A stretch of 64,000 bases of DNA, taken from NCBI RefSeq assembly GCF_021325795.1, contig NZ_JAHPZX010000001.1, positions 930,001-994,000 of the forward strand. Reading direction: 5' to 3'. Source of the DNA: Bordetella sp. LUAb4. GTDB taxonomy: Bacteria > Pseudomonadota > Gammaproteobacteria > Burkholderiales > Burkholderiaceae_B. The translations under genes were made by a program, and so were the position numbers. The notes beneath the pieces are model-generated. The model was not told the DNA's origin and searched no databases. It saw only the letters and a program-made list of their open reading frames with translations. This document shows positions 27,627-36,182 of this stretch, one piece after another; position 1 is the stretch's first letter; each line of letters opens with the position of its first letter.

Positions 27627-29555
27627 ATGCACGTGTTTTACGAAGACGACGGCGCTTTCAAAGCCGGCCGCATCATGTCCGAAACGGACGCCAGCCTTCA
27701 AGTCGAAGCAGACTCCGGCAAGCGCAGCAAGATCAAGCGGGCCAATACCCTGTTCACCTTCGACAAGCCGGAGCCCACCGAGCTGCTGCGCCAGGCCGAG
27801 GCGGCCGCCGCGGAGATCGACCTGCAATTCCTGTGGGAGTGCGCGCCACAGGAAGAATTCGACACGCCCGCGCTGGCGGCCGACTATTTCGGCCATGCAC
27901 CGTCCCCGGTGGAACAGGCGGCTCTGTTGATGCGCCTGCACGGCGCCCCGGCGTATTTCCACCGGCGCGGCAAGGGACGTTATCGTCCGGCCCCGCCCGA
28001 CATCCTGGCCGCCGCCCTGGCCGCCATCGAGAAAAAGCGCCTGCAAGCCGAGCAGCAGGAGCACTGGGTCGACGACATGGCCGCCGGCAAGCTGCCGGAC
28101 GAAATCCGCGAAGCCGCCGAAAACCTGTTGATCCGGCCCGACAAGAACACCCAGCAGTGGAAGGCGCTGGACGCCGCCTGCGCGCGCCTGCAGAAAACGC
28201 CCGACCGGCTGCTGCTGGAGCTGGGTGCGTGGCCCCATGCGCTGGCCCTGCATATGCGCCGTTTCCTGGCCGTCAACTTCCCGCGCGGCACCGGCTTCCC
28301 CGATGTCGCCGTGCCGCCGCTGGACAAGGAACTGCCGCTGGCGGACGCGGAAATCTATTCGGTCGATGACGTCACCACCACCGAAATCGACGATGCGCTG
28401 TCGGTCACCGAACTGGAAGACGGCCTGGTCCGCGTCGGCGTGCACGTGGCCGCGCCCGGGCTGGCCGTGACGCGGGGCAGCGAGCTGGATGCCCTGGCGC
28501 GCGCGCGCCTGTCCACGGTCTATATGCCCGGCGACAAGATTCCCATGCAGCCGGATGCCGTCATCCAGGCGTTTTCGCTGGATGCGGGGCGTGAAGTGCC
28601 CGCGCTGTCGCTGTACGCGACGATCAACCCGTCGACCGGCGAAGTGGTCGAATCGGTCAGCCGCGTGGAGCGCATCGTGGTGCGCGAGAACCTGCGCCAC
28701 AACACCTTGGACGGTGAAATCAGCGAGGCCGCGCTGGCCGATCCGCAGGCTGCCCTGCCCTACGCCCACTGGCTGCGGCCGCTATGGCGCGTGGCGCTGG
28801 CCTTGAGCGCCAAACGCGAGGAAGTGCGCGGCAAGCCGGAAAACAACAGCCGGGTCGAGTACAGCTTCTACCTGGACGGCCCGGCCGACAATCCGGACAC
28901 GCCGGTACGCCTGGTGCCGCGCCAACGCAACGCGCCGCTGGATCGCATGGTGGCGGAATTCATGATCCTGGCCAACAACCAGTGGGGCGGCCTGCTGGCC
29001 CAGCACGGCGTGCCCGGCATCTATCGTTCGCAGCAGGCCGGCCGCGTGCGCATGAGCACGCAGCCGCTGCCGCATGAAGCGATTGGCGTGCCGCAATATG
29101 CGTGGAGCACTTCGCCGCTGCGCCGCTATGTCGATCTGGTCAACCAATGGCAGCTCATCGCCGCGGTGGACAACGGCGTGTCGGCGCGCCTGGTGGCGCC
29201 CTTCAAGCCCAAGGACGCCGACCTGTTCGCCATCATCGGGGCCTTCGACGCGCAATACGGCGCCTGGGCGGACTTCCAGAATTCGATGGAACGCTACTGG
29301 TGCCTGCGCTGGCTCAAGCAGCAGAACGTCACCCGTACCACCGCCAGCGTGATCCGCGACGACCTGGTGCGCCTGAGCAATGCGCCGCTGGTGGTCCGTG
29401 TGGGCAATCTGCCGGCGCTGGACCGCGGTACGCAGGTGACCATCGATATCCTGGGCACCGACGAATTGGCGCTGGAAGCCGAATGCCGCTATGTCGGCGA
29501 GGTGGTGCAGGCGGACAGCCAAGACGGCCAGGACACCCCGACGACGAACGGCTGA
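27627..29555 (+). CDS. RNB-domain exoribonuclease (RNase II-like)
   Basis: A 642-residue protein of the RNase II/R superfamily. The catalytic RNB domain begins near residue 240; the metal-binding Asp cluster is in YSVDDVTTTEIDDALSV and the conserved arginine region in YRSQQAGRVRMS, YAWSTSPLRRYVDLVNQ. It has an N-terminal small domain (MHVFYEDDGAFKAGRI) instead of the usual cold-shock pair, and an S1-like C-terminal end. It is the betaproteobacterial RNB type and probably degrades RNA from the 3' end. The 165-bp gap before it suggests its own promoter. Confidence 0.88.
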   Translation: MHVFYEDDGAFKAGRIMSETDASLQVEADSGKRSKIKRANTLFTFDKPEPTELLRQAEAAAAEIDLQFLWECAPQEEFDTPALAADYFGHAPSPVEQAALLMRLHGAPAYFHRRGKGRYRPAPPDILAAALAAIEKKRLQAEQQEHWVDDMAAGKLPDEIREAAENLLIRPDKNTQQWKALDAACARLQKTPDRLLLELGAWPHALALHMRRFLAVNFPRGTGFPDVAVPPLDKELPLADAEIYSVDDVTTTEIDDALSVTELEDGLVRVGVHVAAPGLAVTRGSELDALARARLSTVYMPGDKIPMQPDAVIQAFSLDAGREVPALSLYATINPSTGEVVESVSRVERIVVRENLRHNTLDGEISEAALADPQAALPYAHWLRPLWRVALALSAKREEVRGKPENNSRVEYSFYLDGPADNPDTPVRLVPRQRNAPLDRMVAEFMILANNQWGGLLAQHGVPGIYRSQQAGRVRMSTQPLPHEAIGVPQYAWSTSPLRRYVDLVNQWQLIAAVDNGVSARLVAPFKPKDADLFAIIGAFDAQYGAWADFQNSMERYWCLRWLKQQNVTRTTASVIRDDLVRLSNAPLVVRVGNLPALDRGTQVTIDILGTDELALEAECRYVGEVVQADSQDGQDTPTTNG

Positions 29556-29574
29556 CCCGTCTCCTCTTGCAAGC

Positions 29575-29628
29575 TCACCCGCAAGCTTGCCCGCAAGCTT
29601 GCCCCCGAGCCTCTCCTCGAGCCTCCCC
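29575..29628. repeat. 12-bp tandem repeats, decayed
   Basis: Behind the RNB gene, units of the form CGCAAGCTTGCC recur about every 12 bases and then decay to CGAGCCTCTCCT. They resemble the 12-bp units upstream of plsC at 42906-42977. The rest of the 252-bp gap to the response regulator has no gene. Confidence 0.6.
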
Positions 29629-29807
29629 CTTTGCCGTCCTTTTTGCCGGCGCCCGGGCGCGCCGGTACGCTATCATCGGCGGATTCGGCGCGTCAGGCAG
29701 CGCGTCGGGCAGTTCGTCAGGCGGCAAATCAGCCATGTCGCTGCTGGTAACCGGAATGAAGCGAAAAGAATGAGGGCTGGCGCGACACCGCGCCAAGGGG
29801 AGACATC

Positions 29808-30485
29808 ATGCGCATCCTGCTCGTCGAAGACAATCTCGACCTTGGCGATGCGGTCGAAAGCAAGCTACGCAACGCGGGGCACAGCGTCCAGTGGGTCCGT
29901 GACGGCGAGTCCGCCTTGCAATGGGCACGCCACGAGACCTGGGATGCGCTGGTGCTGGACATCATGCTGCCCGGCAAGAGCGGCTTCGACGTCATCCGCG
30001 AACTGCGCGCAAATGGCCTGGAGGCACCGGTGCTGGTGGTCACCGCCCGTTCCGAAATCGAAGACAAGATCGACATGCTGGATCTGGGCGCCGACGACTA
30101 CCTGGTCAAGCCCTTCGACCTGCGCGAGCTGGAAGCACGCCTGCGCGCCTTGATGCGGCGGCCCGCCGGCCGCACCACCAGCCTGGCGACCTACGGCAAC
30201 CTGGCGCTGGACCTGGCCGGCCGCACTGCCGTGATGAACGGCACTCCCCTTGAACTGGGCCGGCGCGAATTCCGCCTGCTGGAGATCCTGCTCAGCCGCC
30301 AGGGCAGTACCGTGGCCAAGGAAAGGCTGATGAGCCAGCTGTTCGATCTGGACGACGTTTCCCTGAACGCCCTCGAGCTGTTGATTTCCCGACTGCGCAA
30401 GAAACTGGCGGCGTCCTCGGTGGATATCGTCACGGTGCGGGGGGTCGGCTACCAGGCACGCATCAGCGAGAGCGTCACGGCTTGA
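29808..30485 (+). CDS. OmpR/PhoB-type response regulator (TctD-like)
   Basis: A 225-residue two-component regulator. The receiver domain (1-118) has the acidic pair in LLVEDN, the phospho-acceptor Asp51 in LVLDIMLPG, and the Thr and Lys switch residues in VVTARS and YLVKPFD. The C-terminal winged-helix DNA-binding domain (about 125-222) ends LELLISRLRKKL...VDIVTVRGVGYQ. A good ribosome site (AGGGGAGA) precedes the ATG. Its stop overlaps the TTG start of the histidine kinase, so the two are coupled. The likely target is the importer operon immediately downstream, by analogy with TctD/TctE systems. Confidence 0.94.
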   Translation: MRILLVEDNLDLGDAVESKLRNAGHSVQWVRDGESALQWARHETWDALVLDIMLPGKSGFDVIRELRANGLEAPVLVVTARSEIEDKIDMLDLGADDYLVKPFDLRELEARLRALMRRPAGRTTSLATYGNLALDLAGRTAVMNGTPLELGRREFRLLEILLSRQGSTVAKERLMSQLFDLDDVSLNALELLISRLRKKLAASSVDIVTVRGVGYQARISESVTA

Positions 30486-32983
30486 TCGAGCGCCGCGACT
30501 CCGCGCGCCGTGTGTCCATCCACGGCCGCATTTTCGCCATGGGCCTGCTGTTGCTGGGCTGTACATCCATCGGCGTGGCGCTATTCCTGCATCATGACGC
30601 GCGCCGCGCCGCGGACCGCGCTTTCGACCGCTTACTGGCCGCTTCCGCGCTGACCATCGCGGGATCGGTACGCATCGACGACAGCGGCATCGTGGTCGAA
30701 CCGCCGCACGCCGCGCTGGCCATGCTGTCCGGCATGGACCGCGTGTTCTACACGGCGCGCGGCCCGGATGGCGCGGCGATCACCGGCTACGACGACCTGG
30801 CATGGTCATTGGCACCGGCGCGCTCATCCAGTCCCGTGTTCGACGACATCGACTATCGCGACGAACCCGTGCGCGTTGCGACGGTGGGGCGCCTGGTGGC
30901 CGGCGGACCCCACGCCGGCTGGGTCACCATCCGTGTCGCCGAGACCCTGGACGCGCGCAATGCATTGACCGCGGAGATCTGGCAACGCGGCATCGCGCCG
31001 TTGCTGGTGATCGTGCCGCTGGCGCTGGCCTTGCTGTGGTTCGGCCTGCGCCGCGCGTTCGCGCCCCTGGCGGCGATGGAGCAGGAGCTGAGCCGTCGCG
31101 ACCCCGACGATCTGCGGCCGCTGGACATGCCCGCGCCGCGCGAGGTCACGCGGCTGGCGGAAGCGCTGAACGGCGTCATGCCACGGCTGGAAAGCGCCAT
31201 GCGCAATATCAACACGCTGGTGGCCGACGCCGCGCATCAGGTGCGCACGCCGCTGGCGTCGCTGCGCGCGCAGGCCGAAGTGGCGATGGAAGAGACCGAT
31301 CCGCAGCGTCTGCACGAGCGCGTGACGCGTATCCACCAGAACGCCACGCTGGCCAGCCAATTGGTCAGCCAGTTGCTGATGGACGCCACCATTACCCACC
31401 GCCTGGGCATGCGCGGCACGGCCAGCGTGGGTCTCGCGGAAATCGTCAATGACACGCGCAACCATATCGGCCCGCTGGAAGCCACGCGGCTGCGCATCTT
31501 CATCGCGCCGGAGGTGCGCCGCGCCCGCGTGACGGGCGACCGCGTGGCCTTGCGCGAAATGCTGCGCAACCTGGTCGACAACGCCTTGCGCTACGCCGAG
31601 CAGGGGCCCATCGAGATACGGGTGACGCCAGTGGCGGCCTTGCGCGTGGCCATCACGGTGAACGACCACGGCCCGGGCATTCCGGACAACGAAATCGAGC
31701 GGGTGCAGGAACGTTTCCAACGCGGCAGCAGCGGCGCCGGTCAGCCCGGATCCGGGCTGGGGCTGGCCATCGTGCGCACGGTGGCCAATGCGCATGGCGG
31801 TACGTTGTGGCTGCAGAATCGCCCGGGCGGCGGCCTGGCGGCCAAGGTAGTGCTGCCGCGCGTCAAGCCGACCTACAAGAAGACCGTGGCCGTGCTGGCG
31901 CTTGCCATGGCGGGCCTGCTGGCAGCCGCGTCGGTGCCCGCGCCGGCACGGGCGCAGGCCTGCGGCAGAGAACCGGAGACGACACGGTATCCGACCGCCA
32001 CGCCCGGTGATCCGGTCCTGACCATCGCCGGCACCACCGACACGCCAACGATGAGCGGCTTGATCCAGTCCTTCCAGAACGCCCATCCCGGCGTCGCGGT
32101 GACCTATCGGGAAATGGGCAGCCGCGCGCTCTACGAGGCTGCCGTCGCCGAGCGCCTGCCCGACGTCGACGTGTTGATGAGCCCGGCGACGGACCTGCAG
32201 ATACGCCTGGCCAATGACGGCTACGCACTGCGTTACGACACGACGCGCACGGCCGGCATGCCGGAATGGGCCACTTGGCGCAACGAAGTGTTCGGCTTCA
32301 CGCTCGAGCCGGTGGTCATCGTCTACAACCCCCGCCGCTACACCGAAGCCACCGCGCCACGCTCGCACGCCGCGCTGCTGCGCCTGCTGGAAAACGAAGG
32401 CGCCACCCTGCACGGCCGTATCGGCACGTATGACCTGACGCGCAGCAGCGTGGGTTATCTGCTGGCCGAACAGGACGAGCAGGTCTCCTCCGACTTCTGG
32501 GGCCTGGCTCACGCACTGGGCCGCGCGGGCGTGCGGCGCGCCGCCTGCGGCGCGGACATGCTGGATGCCATCGAGCGCGACGAACTGGACCTGGGCTACA
32601 ACGTCCTGGGTTCGCATGCGCTGGCGCGCGCAGCGGCAGGCGGACGCATAGGTGTGGTCTTTCCCCAGGATTACGAATTGGTGCTGACACGTTCGGTGCT
32701 GATCACGCGCAAGACGCGCCAGCCGGCGCTCGCGCGCGAGCTGGTCGATTGGCTGCTGTCGCCAGCCGGCCAAGCCGCCGCCGCGCGCCAGGCGGGATTG
32801 GGGTCGCTCATCGCCGGCACGCCGGGTCCGTGGACAGCGGACGGCGTGCTGACGCGCACGCCGGGCATCGTGCAGCCTATTGCCATGGGTCCGGGTTTGC
32901 TGGCCGGCCTGGACCGCCAGCGCCAGGCGCGCTTCATTCGCAACTGGGCCCGGCTGGTGGGCGAGTCGGCGCCACCCAAATAA
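30482..32983 (+). CDS. Sensor histidine kinase fused to a C-terminal ABC-type solute-binding domain
   Basis: An 833-residue single frame. Part one (1-460) is a complete TctE-like kinase: TM helix 17-36, a periplasmic loop, TM helix about 170-188, a HAMP-like linker, the H-box AAHQVRTPLASL with His252, the N-box LRNLVDNALRYA, the D-box NDHGPGIP and the G-box GSGLGLAI (423-430). Part two begins with a basic stretch and a hydrophobic segment (466-485, AVLALAMAGLL) followed by PAPARAQA. A solute-binding domain then runs about 505-830. It shares GTYDLTRSSVGYLLA, GYNVLGSHA and FPQDYELVLTRS with matching segments of the binding protein at 33219. The kinase would therefore carry two periplasmic domains. 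The start is a TTG overlapping the regulator's stop; a GTG ten codons later is the alternative. The ligand is unknown. Confidence 0.92.
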   Translation: MIERRDSARRVSIHGRIFAMGLLLLGCTSIGVALFLHHDARRAADRAFDRLLAASALTIAGSVRIDDSGIVVEPPHAALAMLSGMDRVFYTARGPDGAAITGYDDLAWSLAPARSSSPVFDDIDYRDEPVRVATVGRLVAGGPHAGWVTIRVAETLDARNALTAEIWQRGIAPLLVIVPLALALLWFGLRRAFAPLAAMEQELSRRDPDDLRPLDMPAPREVTRLAEALNGVMPRLESAMRNINTLVADAAHQVRTPLASLRAQAEVAMEETDPQRLHERVTRIHQNATLASQLVSQLLMDATITHRLGMRGTASVGLAEIVNDTRNHIGPLEATRLRIFIAPEVRRARVTGDRVALREMLRNLVDNALRYAEQGPIEIRVTPVAALRVAITVNDHGPGIPDNEIERVQERFQRGSSGAGQPGSGLGLAIVRTVANAHGGTLWLQNRPGGGLAAKVVLPRVKPTYKKTVAVLALAMAGLLAAASVPAPARAQACGREPETTRYPTATPGDPVLTIAGTTDTPTMSGLIQSFQNAHPGVAVTYREMGSRALYEAAVAERLPDVDVLMSPATDLQIRLANDGYALRYDTTRTAGMPEWATWRNEVFGFTLEPVVIVYNPRRYTEATAPRSHAALLRLLENEGATLHGRIGTYDLTRSSVGYLLAEQDEQVSSDFWGLAHALGRAGVRRAACGADMLDAIERDELDLGYNVLGSHALARAAAGGRIGVVFPQDYELVLTRSVLITRKTRQPALARELVDWLLSPAGQAAAARQAGLGSLIAGTPGPWTADGVLTRTPGIVQPIAMGPGLLAGLDRQRQARFIRNWARLVGESAPPK

Positions 32984-33218
32984 CGCGACGAACGCACGCG
33001 GACACGGGGGAAGCGGCAGCAGTCAATGCGCGCGTGCTGCATCCTGCGCGGCGATGACAGCTGCTCCGTCCCTCTTACCCGCAACAGCGCGGCCATCTGT
33101 CATCGCGCCAAGCGTCGACGACAGGACGACGACAGTATTGCAATCCTAAGATGCTGCTCAGACGACATCAAAAGTCGCCTATAAAAATTCCAATACGAAT
33201 TCCAACGGAGAGACACCC

Positions 33219-34313
33219 ATGCTTGCCCAGTCCCGCCTCGCGGCCGCCTGCGCCGCCGCATTCGCCTTTGCTTCCGCCAGCGCCCTGGCCCAGGTCCCCG
33301 CCGGCTACCCCGCCGATTACCAGAAGATCATCGATGGCGCCAAGAAAGAAGGCACCGTGGTGATCTACTCGACCACCGACACCAAGGCCGCCGGGCCCAT
33401 CATCAAGGGTTTCGAAGCAGCCTATCCCGGCGTCAAGGTCGAATACAACGACATGAACAGCACCGAGCTGTACAACCGCTTCATCAGCGAGCAGGCGGCT
33501 GGCGGCAACAGCGGCGACGTGGTGTGGAGCTCGTCCATGGATTCGGCGCTGAAGCTGGCGACCGATTACGCCTTGCAGTACAAGTCGCCCGAAAGCGGCA
33601 AGCTGCCGTCCTGGGCGGTATGGAAGGATTCCGCCTACGGCACCACGTATGAGCCGGCTGTCTTCATCTACAACAAGCGCCTGATCGCGCAGGCCGACGT
33701 GCCCAGCACCCACGCCGCGCTGGCCAAGCTGATCGCGTCGCAGACCGACAAGTTCAAGAACAAGGTCACCACCTACGACATCGAGAAGTCCGCCGTGGGC
33801 TTCATGCTGGCGGTGCAGGACAAGGCCAACGACAGCAAGTACTTCGACACCTTGCGCGATACCGCCAAGGGCGGCCTGGTGGTGCAGTCCTCCACCGGCA
33901 CGATGATGGAACGCGTGTCGTCGGGCGAGAACCTGATCGGCTACAACATCCTGGGTTCGTATGCCGAAACGCGCGCCAAGACCGACACCTCCATCGGCAT
34001 CGTCTACCCCACCGACTACACGCTGGTGCTGTCGCGCGTGTCCTTCATCGCCAAGAAGTCCAAGCACCGCAATGCCGCCAAACTGTGGCAGGACTTCCTG
34101 TTGTCGCAGAAGGGCCAGGACATCGTCGCCAACCAGGCCGACATGGCCTCGATCCGTGACGACATCCCCGGCGACAACGATGTCGACGGCATGACCAAGA
34201 AGCTGGGCAACGCGCTCAAGCCCATCCCGGTCAACGAAACGCTGCTCGACTATCTCGAACAGAAGAAGCGCCTGGAGTTCATCAAGGACTGGCGCGCCGC
34301 CGCGGGCAAGTAA
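33219..34313 (+). CDS. ABC transporter substrate-binding protein (Fe3+/AfuA-like family)
   Basis: A 364-residue periplasmic protein. The signal peptide ends in ASALA before QVPAGYPADY. The mature protein has VVIYSTTDTKAAGPIIKGFE, EYNDMNSTELYNRF and GYNILGSYAETRA, all typical of the SBP_bac family related to ferric-binding and AfuA sugar-phosphate binding proteins. The adjacent double Tyr of ferric-binding FbpA is not evident at the equivalent place, so iron is not assured. It is paralogous to the C-terminal domain of the preceding kinase. A 235-bp gap upstream probably contains the promoter controlled by the two-component system. Confidence 0.9.
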   Translation: MLAQSRLAAACAAAFAFASASALAQVPAGYPADYQKIIDGAKKEGTVVIYSTTDTKAAGPIIKGFEAAYPGVKVEYNDMNSTELYNRFISEQAAGGNSGDVVWSSSMDSALKLATDYALQYKSPESGKLPSWAVWKDSAYGTTYEPAVFIYNKRLIAQADVPSTHAALAKLIASQTDKFKNKVTTYDIEKSAVGFMLAVQDKANDSKYFDTLRDTAKGGLVVQSSTGTMMERVSSGENLIGYNILGSYAETRAKTDTSIGIVYPTDYTLVLSRVSFIAKKSKHRNAAKLWQDFLLSQKGQDIVANQADMASIRDDIPGDNDVDGMTKKLGNALKPIPVNETLLDYLEQKKRLEFIKDWRAAAGK

Positions 34314-34332
34314 ACGGTCGGCCCAGGCCTGT

Positions 34333-34366
34333 CCCTGCGGGCGCCCTGCCAGGGTTGCCCGCAGGG
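34333..34366 (+). other. Stem-loop between binding-protein and permease genes
   Basis: A perfect 10-bp stem (34333-34342 with 34357-34366) encloses a loop that contains a further CCCT/AGGG pairing. No T-run follows. It lies in the 96-bp gap inside the operon. Such structures commonly stabilise the upstream binding-protein mRNA or reduce downstream expression. Confidence 0.6.
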
Positions 34367-34409
34367 CCTGCGCCTGCGCCTGTACCCAGCTCTTCATCAG
34401 GATTCCATC

Positions 34410-36182
34410 ATGCAGTCATTGCGCTCAAAATGGCAGTCGCTGCCGCGCGGCGTGACGGTCGTGATCACGGCACTGGCCATCTACGTGCCGCTGTCGCTGA
34501 TCATCTACCAGAGCTTTCTGTCGGCGCCTTTCTTCATGCCGTCCAAGACTGTCAGTCTGGACGCCTTTCGCTTCATCTTCGACGACCCGGATTTCTACAA
34601 GGCCCTGGTGAGCGGCCTGATCCTGGCGTTCGGGCTATTCATCATCGCCGTGCCGCTGGGTGGCATGCTGGCTTTCCTGATGATACGCACCGACCTGCCG
34701 GGACGGCGCTGGATCGAACCGCTGATCCTGGTGCCCGTCTTCGTCTCGCCCATGGTGCTGGGCTTCGGCTACGTGGTGGCCGCCGGCCCGGTCGGCTTCT
34801 TCTCGAAGTGGACGCAAGACCTGCTGGGCTTCGTGCCGTGGAATATCTATTCCATGACCAGCATCGTCATCATCGCCGGCCTGACCCATGTGCCGCACGC
34901 GTATCTCTACATTTCATCGGCCCTGCGCAGCATGGGCTCCGATGTGGAGGAAGCCGCGCGCATCACGGGCGCGTCGCCGCTGCGGGTGATGATGACCGTC
35001 AGCCTGCCGATGGTGCGGCCTGCCCTGCTCTATGCCAGCGTGCTGCTGTTTTTCCTGGGCCTGGAGGTCTTCGGCCTGGTGCTGGTGCTGGGCGACCCGG
35101 AAGGCAACCTGGTGCTGGCGACCTATCTGTACAAGCTGACCAACAAGCTGGGCGTGCCGTCCTATCACTTGATGGCAGCGGTGACCGTGGTGCTGATCTG
35201 CATGACCATCCCGCTGGTGGCCTTGCAACGCCGCCTGATGCGTACCGCCAACCGTTTCGTCACCATGAAGGGCAAGGCCTCGCGGGCCCGGGCCCTGCCG
35301 TTGGGCAAGTGGCGCTGGGCCGCGGGCGGCGTGGTGGCGGCGTGGCTGTTCGTCACCGTGGTGGTGCCGCTGGTGGGCGTGATGCTGCGCGCCTTCGTGT
35401 CCAATTGGGGCATGGGCGTCAGGCTGGTGGACGTCTTGTCGCTGGAAGCCTTCCGCAGCGTGTTCGCATCGCCCAACCTGATCCGCGCCATCGTCAACTC
35501 GGTGGCCATCGGGGTGATCGGCGGCGTGCTGGCGGTGGTCTGCTACGGCTTCATCGGCCTGGCCATGCACCGGCGCCAGGACGGCGTCACGCGTTTCCTC
35601 GACTACAGCGTGCTGGTGCCACGGGCCGTACCCGGCCTGCTCGCCGGCCTGGCCTTTCTGTGGGTGTTCCTGTTCGTGCCGCTATGGCTGGATAACGCCC
35701 TGGACGAAGGCGGCTTCCTGTCGGCCCTGCCTTACGCCGATTGGCTGCGCGAGAACTTCGTCGAGTGGCTGCGCAGCGTGCGCAGCACCATCTTCAGCGT
35801 CTGGGTGGCCTACACCGTCGTCTGGATGGCCTACGGCCTGCGCCTGATCTCCTCCACCCTGCTGCAGGTCGGACCGGAACTGGAAGAAGCCGCGCGCAGC
35901 TCGGGCGCCCGCCGTGGCCAGGTGACGCGCCACGTCACCGTACCGTTGGCGCGCCACGGCCTGGTCGGAGCCTGGCTGCTGATGTTCCTCATTTTCGAGC
36001 GTGAATACTCCACCGGCGTGTACCTGCTGTCGCCCGGCACGGAGACCATCGGGTCGATGCTGGTGTCGCTGTGGGCGACCGGCGCCATCGACATCGTGGC
36101 CGCGCTGTCCTTCATCAATATCGTGCTGGTCGTCATCGGCCTGGGCGTTGCCCTGCGATTCGGAGTGAAACTTCATGATTGA
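34410..36182 (+). CDS. ABC transporter permease, fused double-domain (FbpB/AfuB-like)
   Basis: A 590-residue inner-membrane protein with about twelve helices forming two BPD_transp_1 domains. Each half has the cytoplasmic EAA loop that docks on the ATPase: EEAARITGASPLRVMMTVSLP in the first and EEAARSSGARRGQVTRHVTVP in the second. This duplicated form is typical of ferric/sugar-phosphate type importers of the FbpABC/AfuABC group. It overlaps the ATPase gene by 8 bases, showing tight coupling. Confidence 0.92.
   Translation: MQSLRSKWQSLPRGVTVVITALAIYVPLSLIIYQSFLSAPFFMPSKTVSLDAFRFIFDDPDFYKALVSGLILAFGLFIIAVPLGGMLAFLMIRTDLPGRRWIEPLILVPVFVSPMVLGFGYVVAAGPVGFFSKWTQDLLGFVPWNIYSMTSIVIIAGLTHVPHAYLYISSALRSMGSDVEEAARITGASPLRVMMTVSLPMVRPALLYASVLLFFLGLEVFGLVLVLGDPEGNLVLATYLYKLTNKLGVPSYHLMAAVTVVLICMTIPLVALQRRLMRTANRFVTMKGKASRARALPLGKWRWAAGGVVAAWLFVTVVVPLVGVMLRAFVSNWGMGVRLVDVLSLEAFRSVFASPNLIRAIVNSVAIGVIGGVLAVVCYGFIGLAMHRRQDGVTRFLDYSVLVPRAVPGLLAGLAFLWVFLFVPLWLDNALDEGGFLSALPYADWLRENFVEWLRSVRSTIFSVWVAYTVVWMAYGLRLISSTLLQVGPELEEAARSSGARRGQVTRHVTVPLARHGLVGAWLLMFLIFEREYSTGVYLLSPGTETIGSMLVSLWATGAIDIVAALSFINIVLVVIGLGVALRFGVKLHD

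Noticed and set aside
30824..32773. A 649-codon open frame antisense to the kinase fusion
   Set aside because: Shadow of the sense frame; no motif recognised, and His/Arg/Gln-rich composition typical of antisense frames in high-GC DNA.
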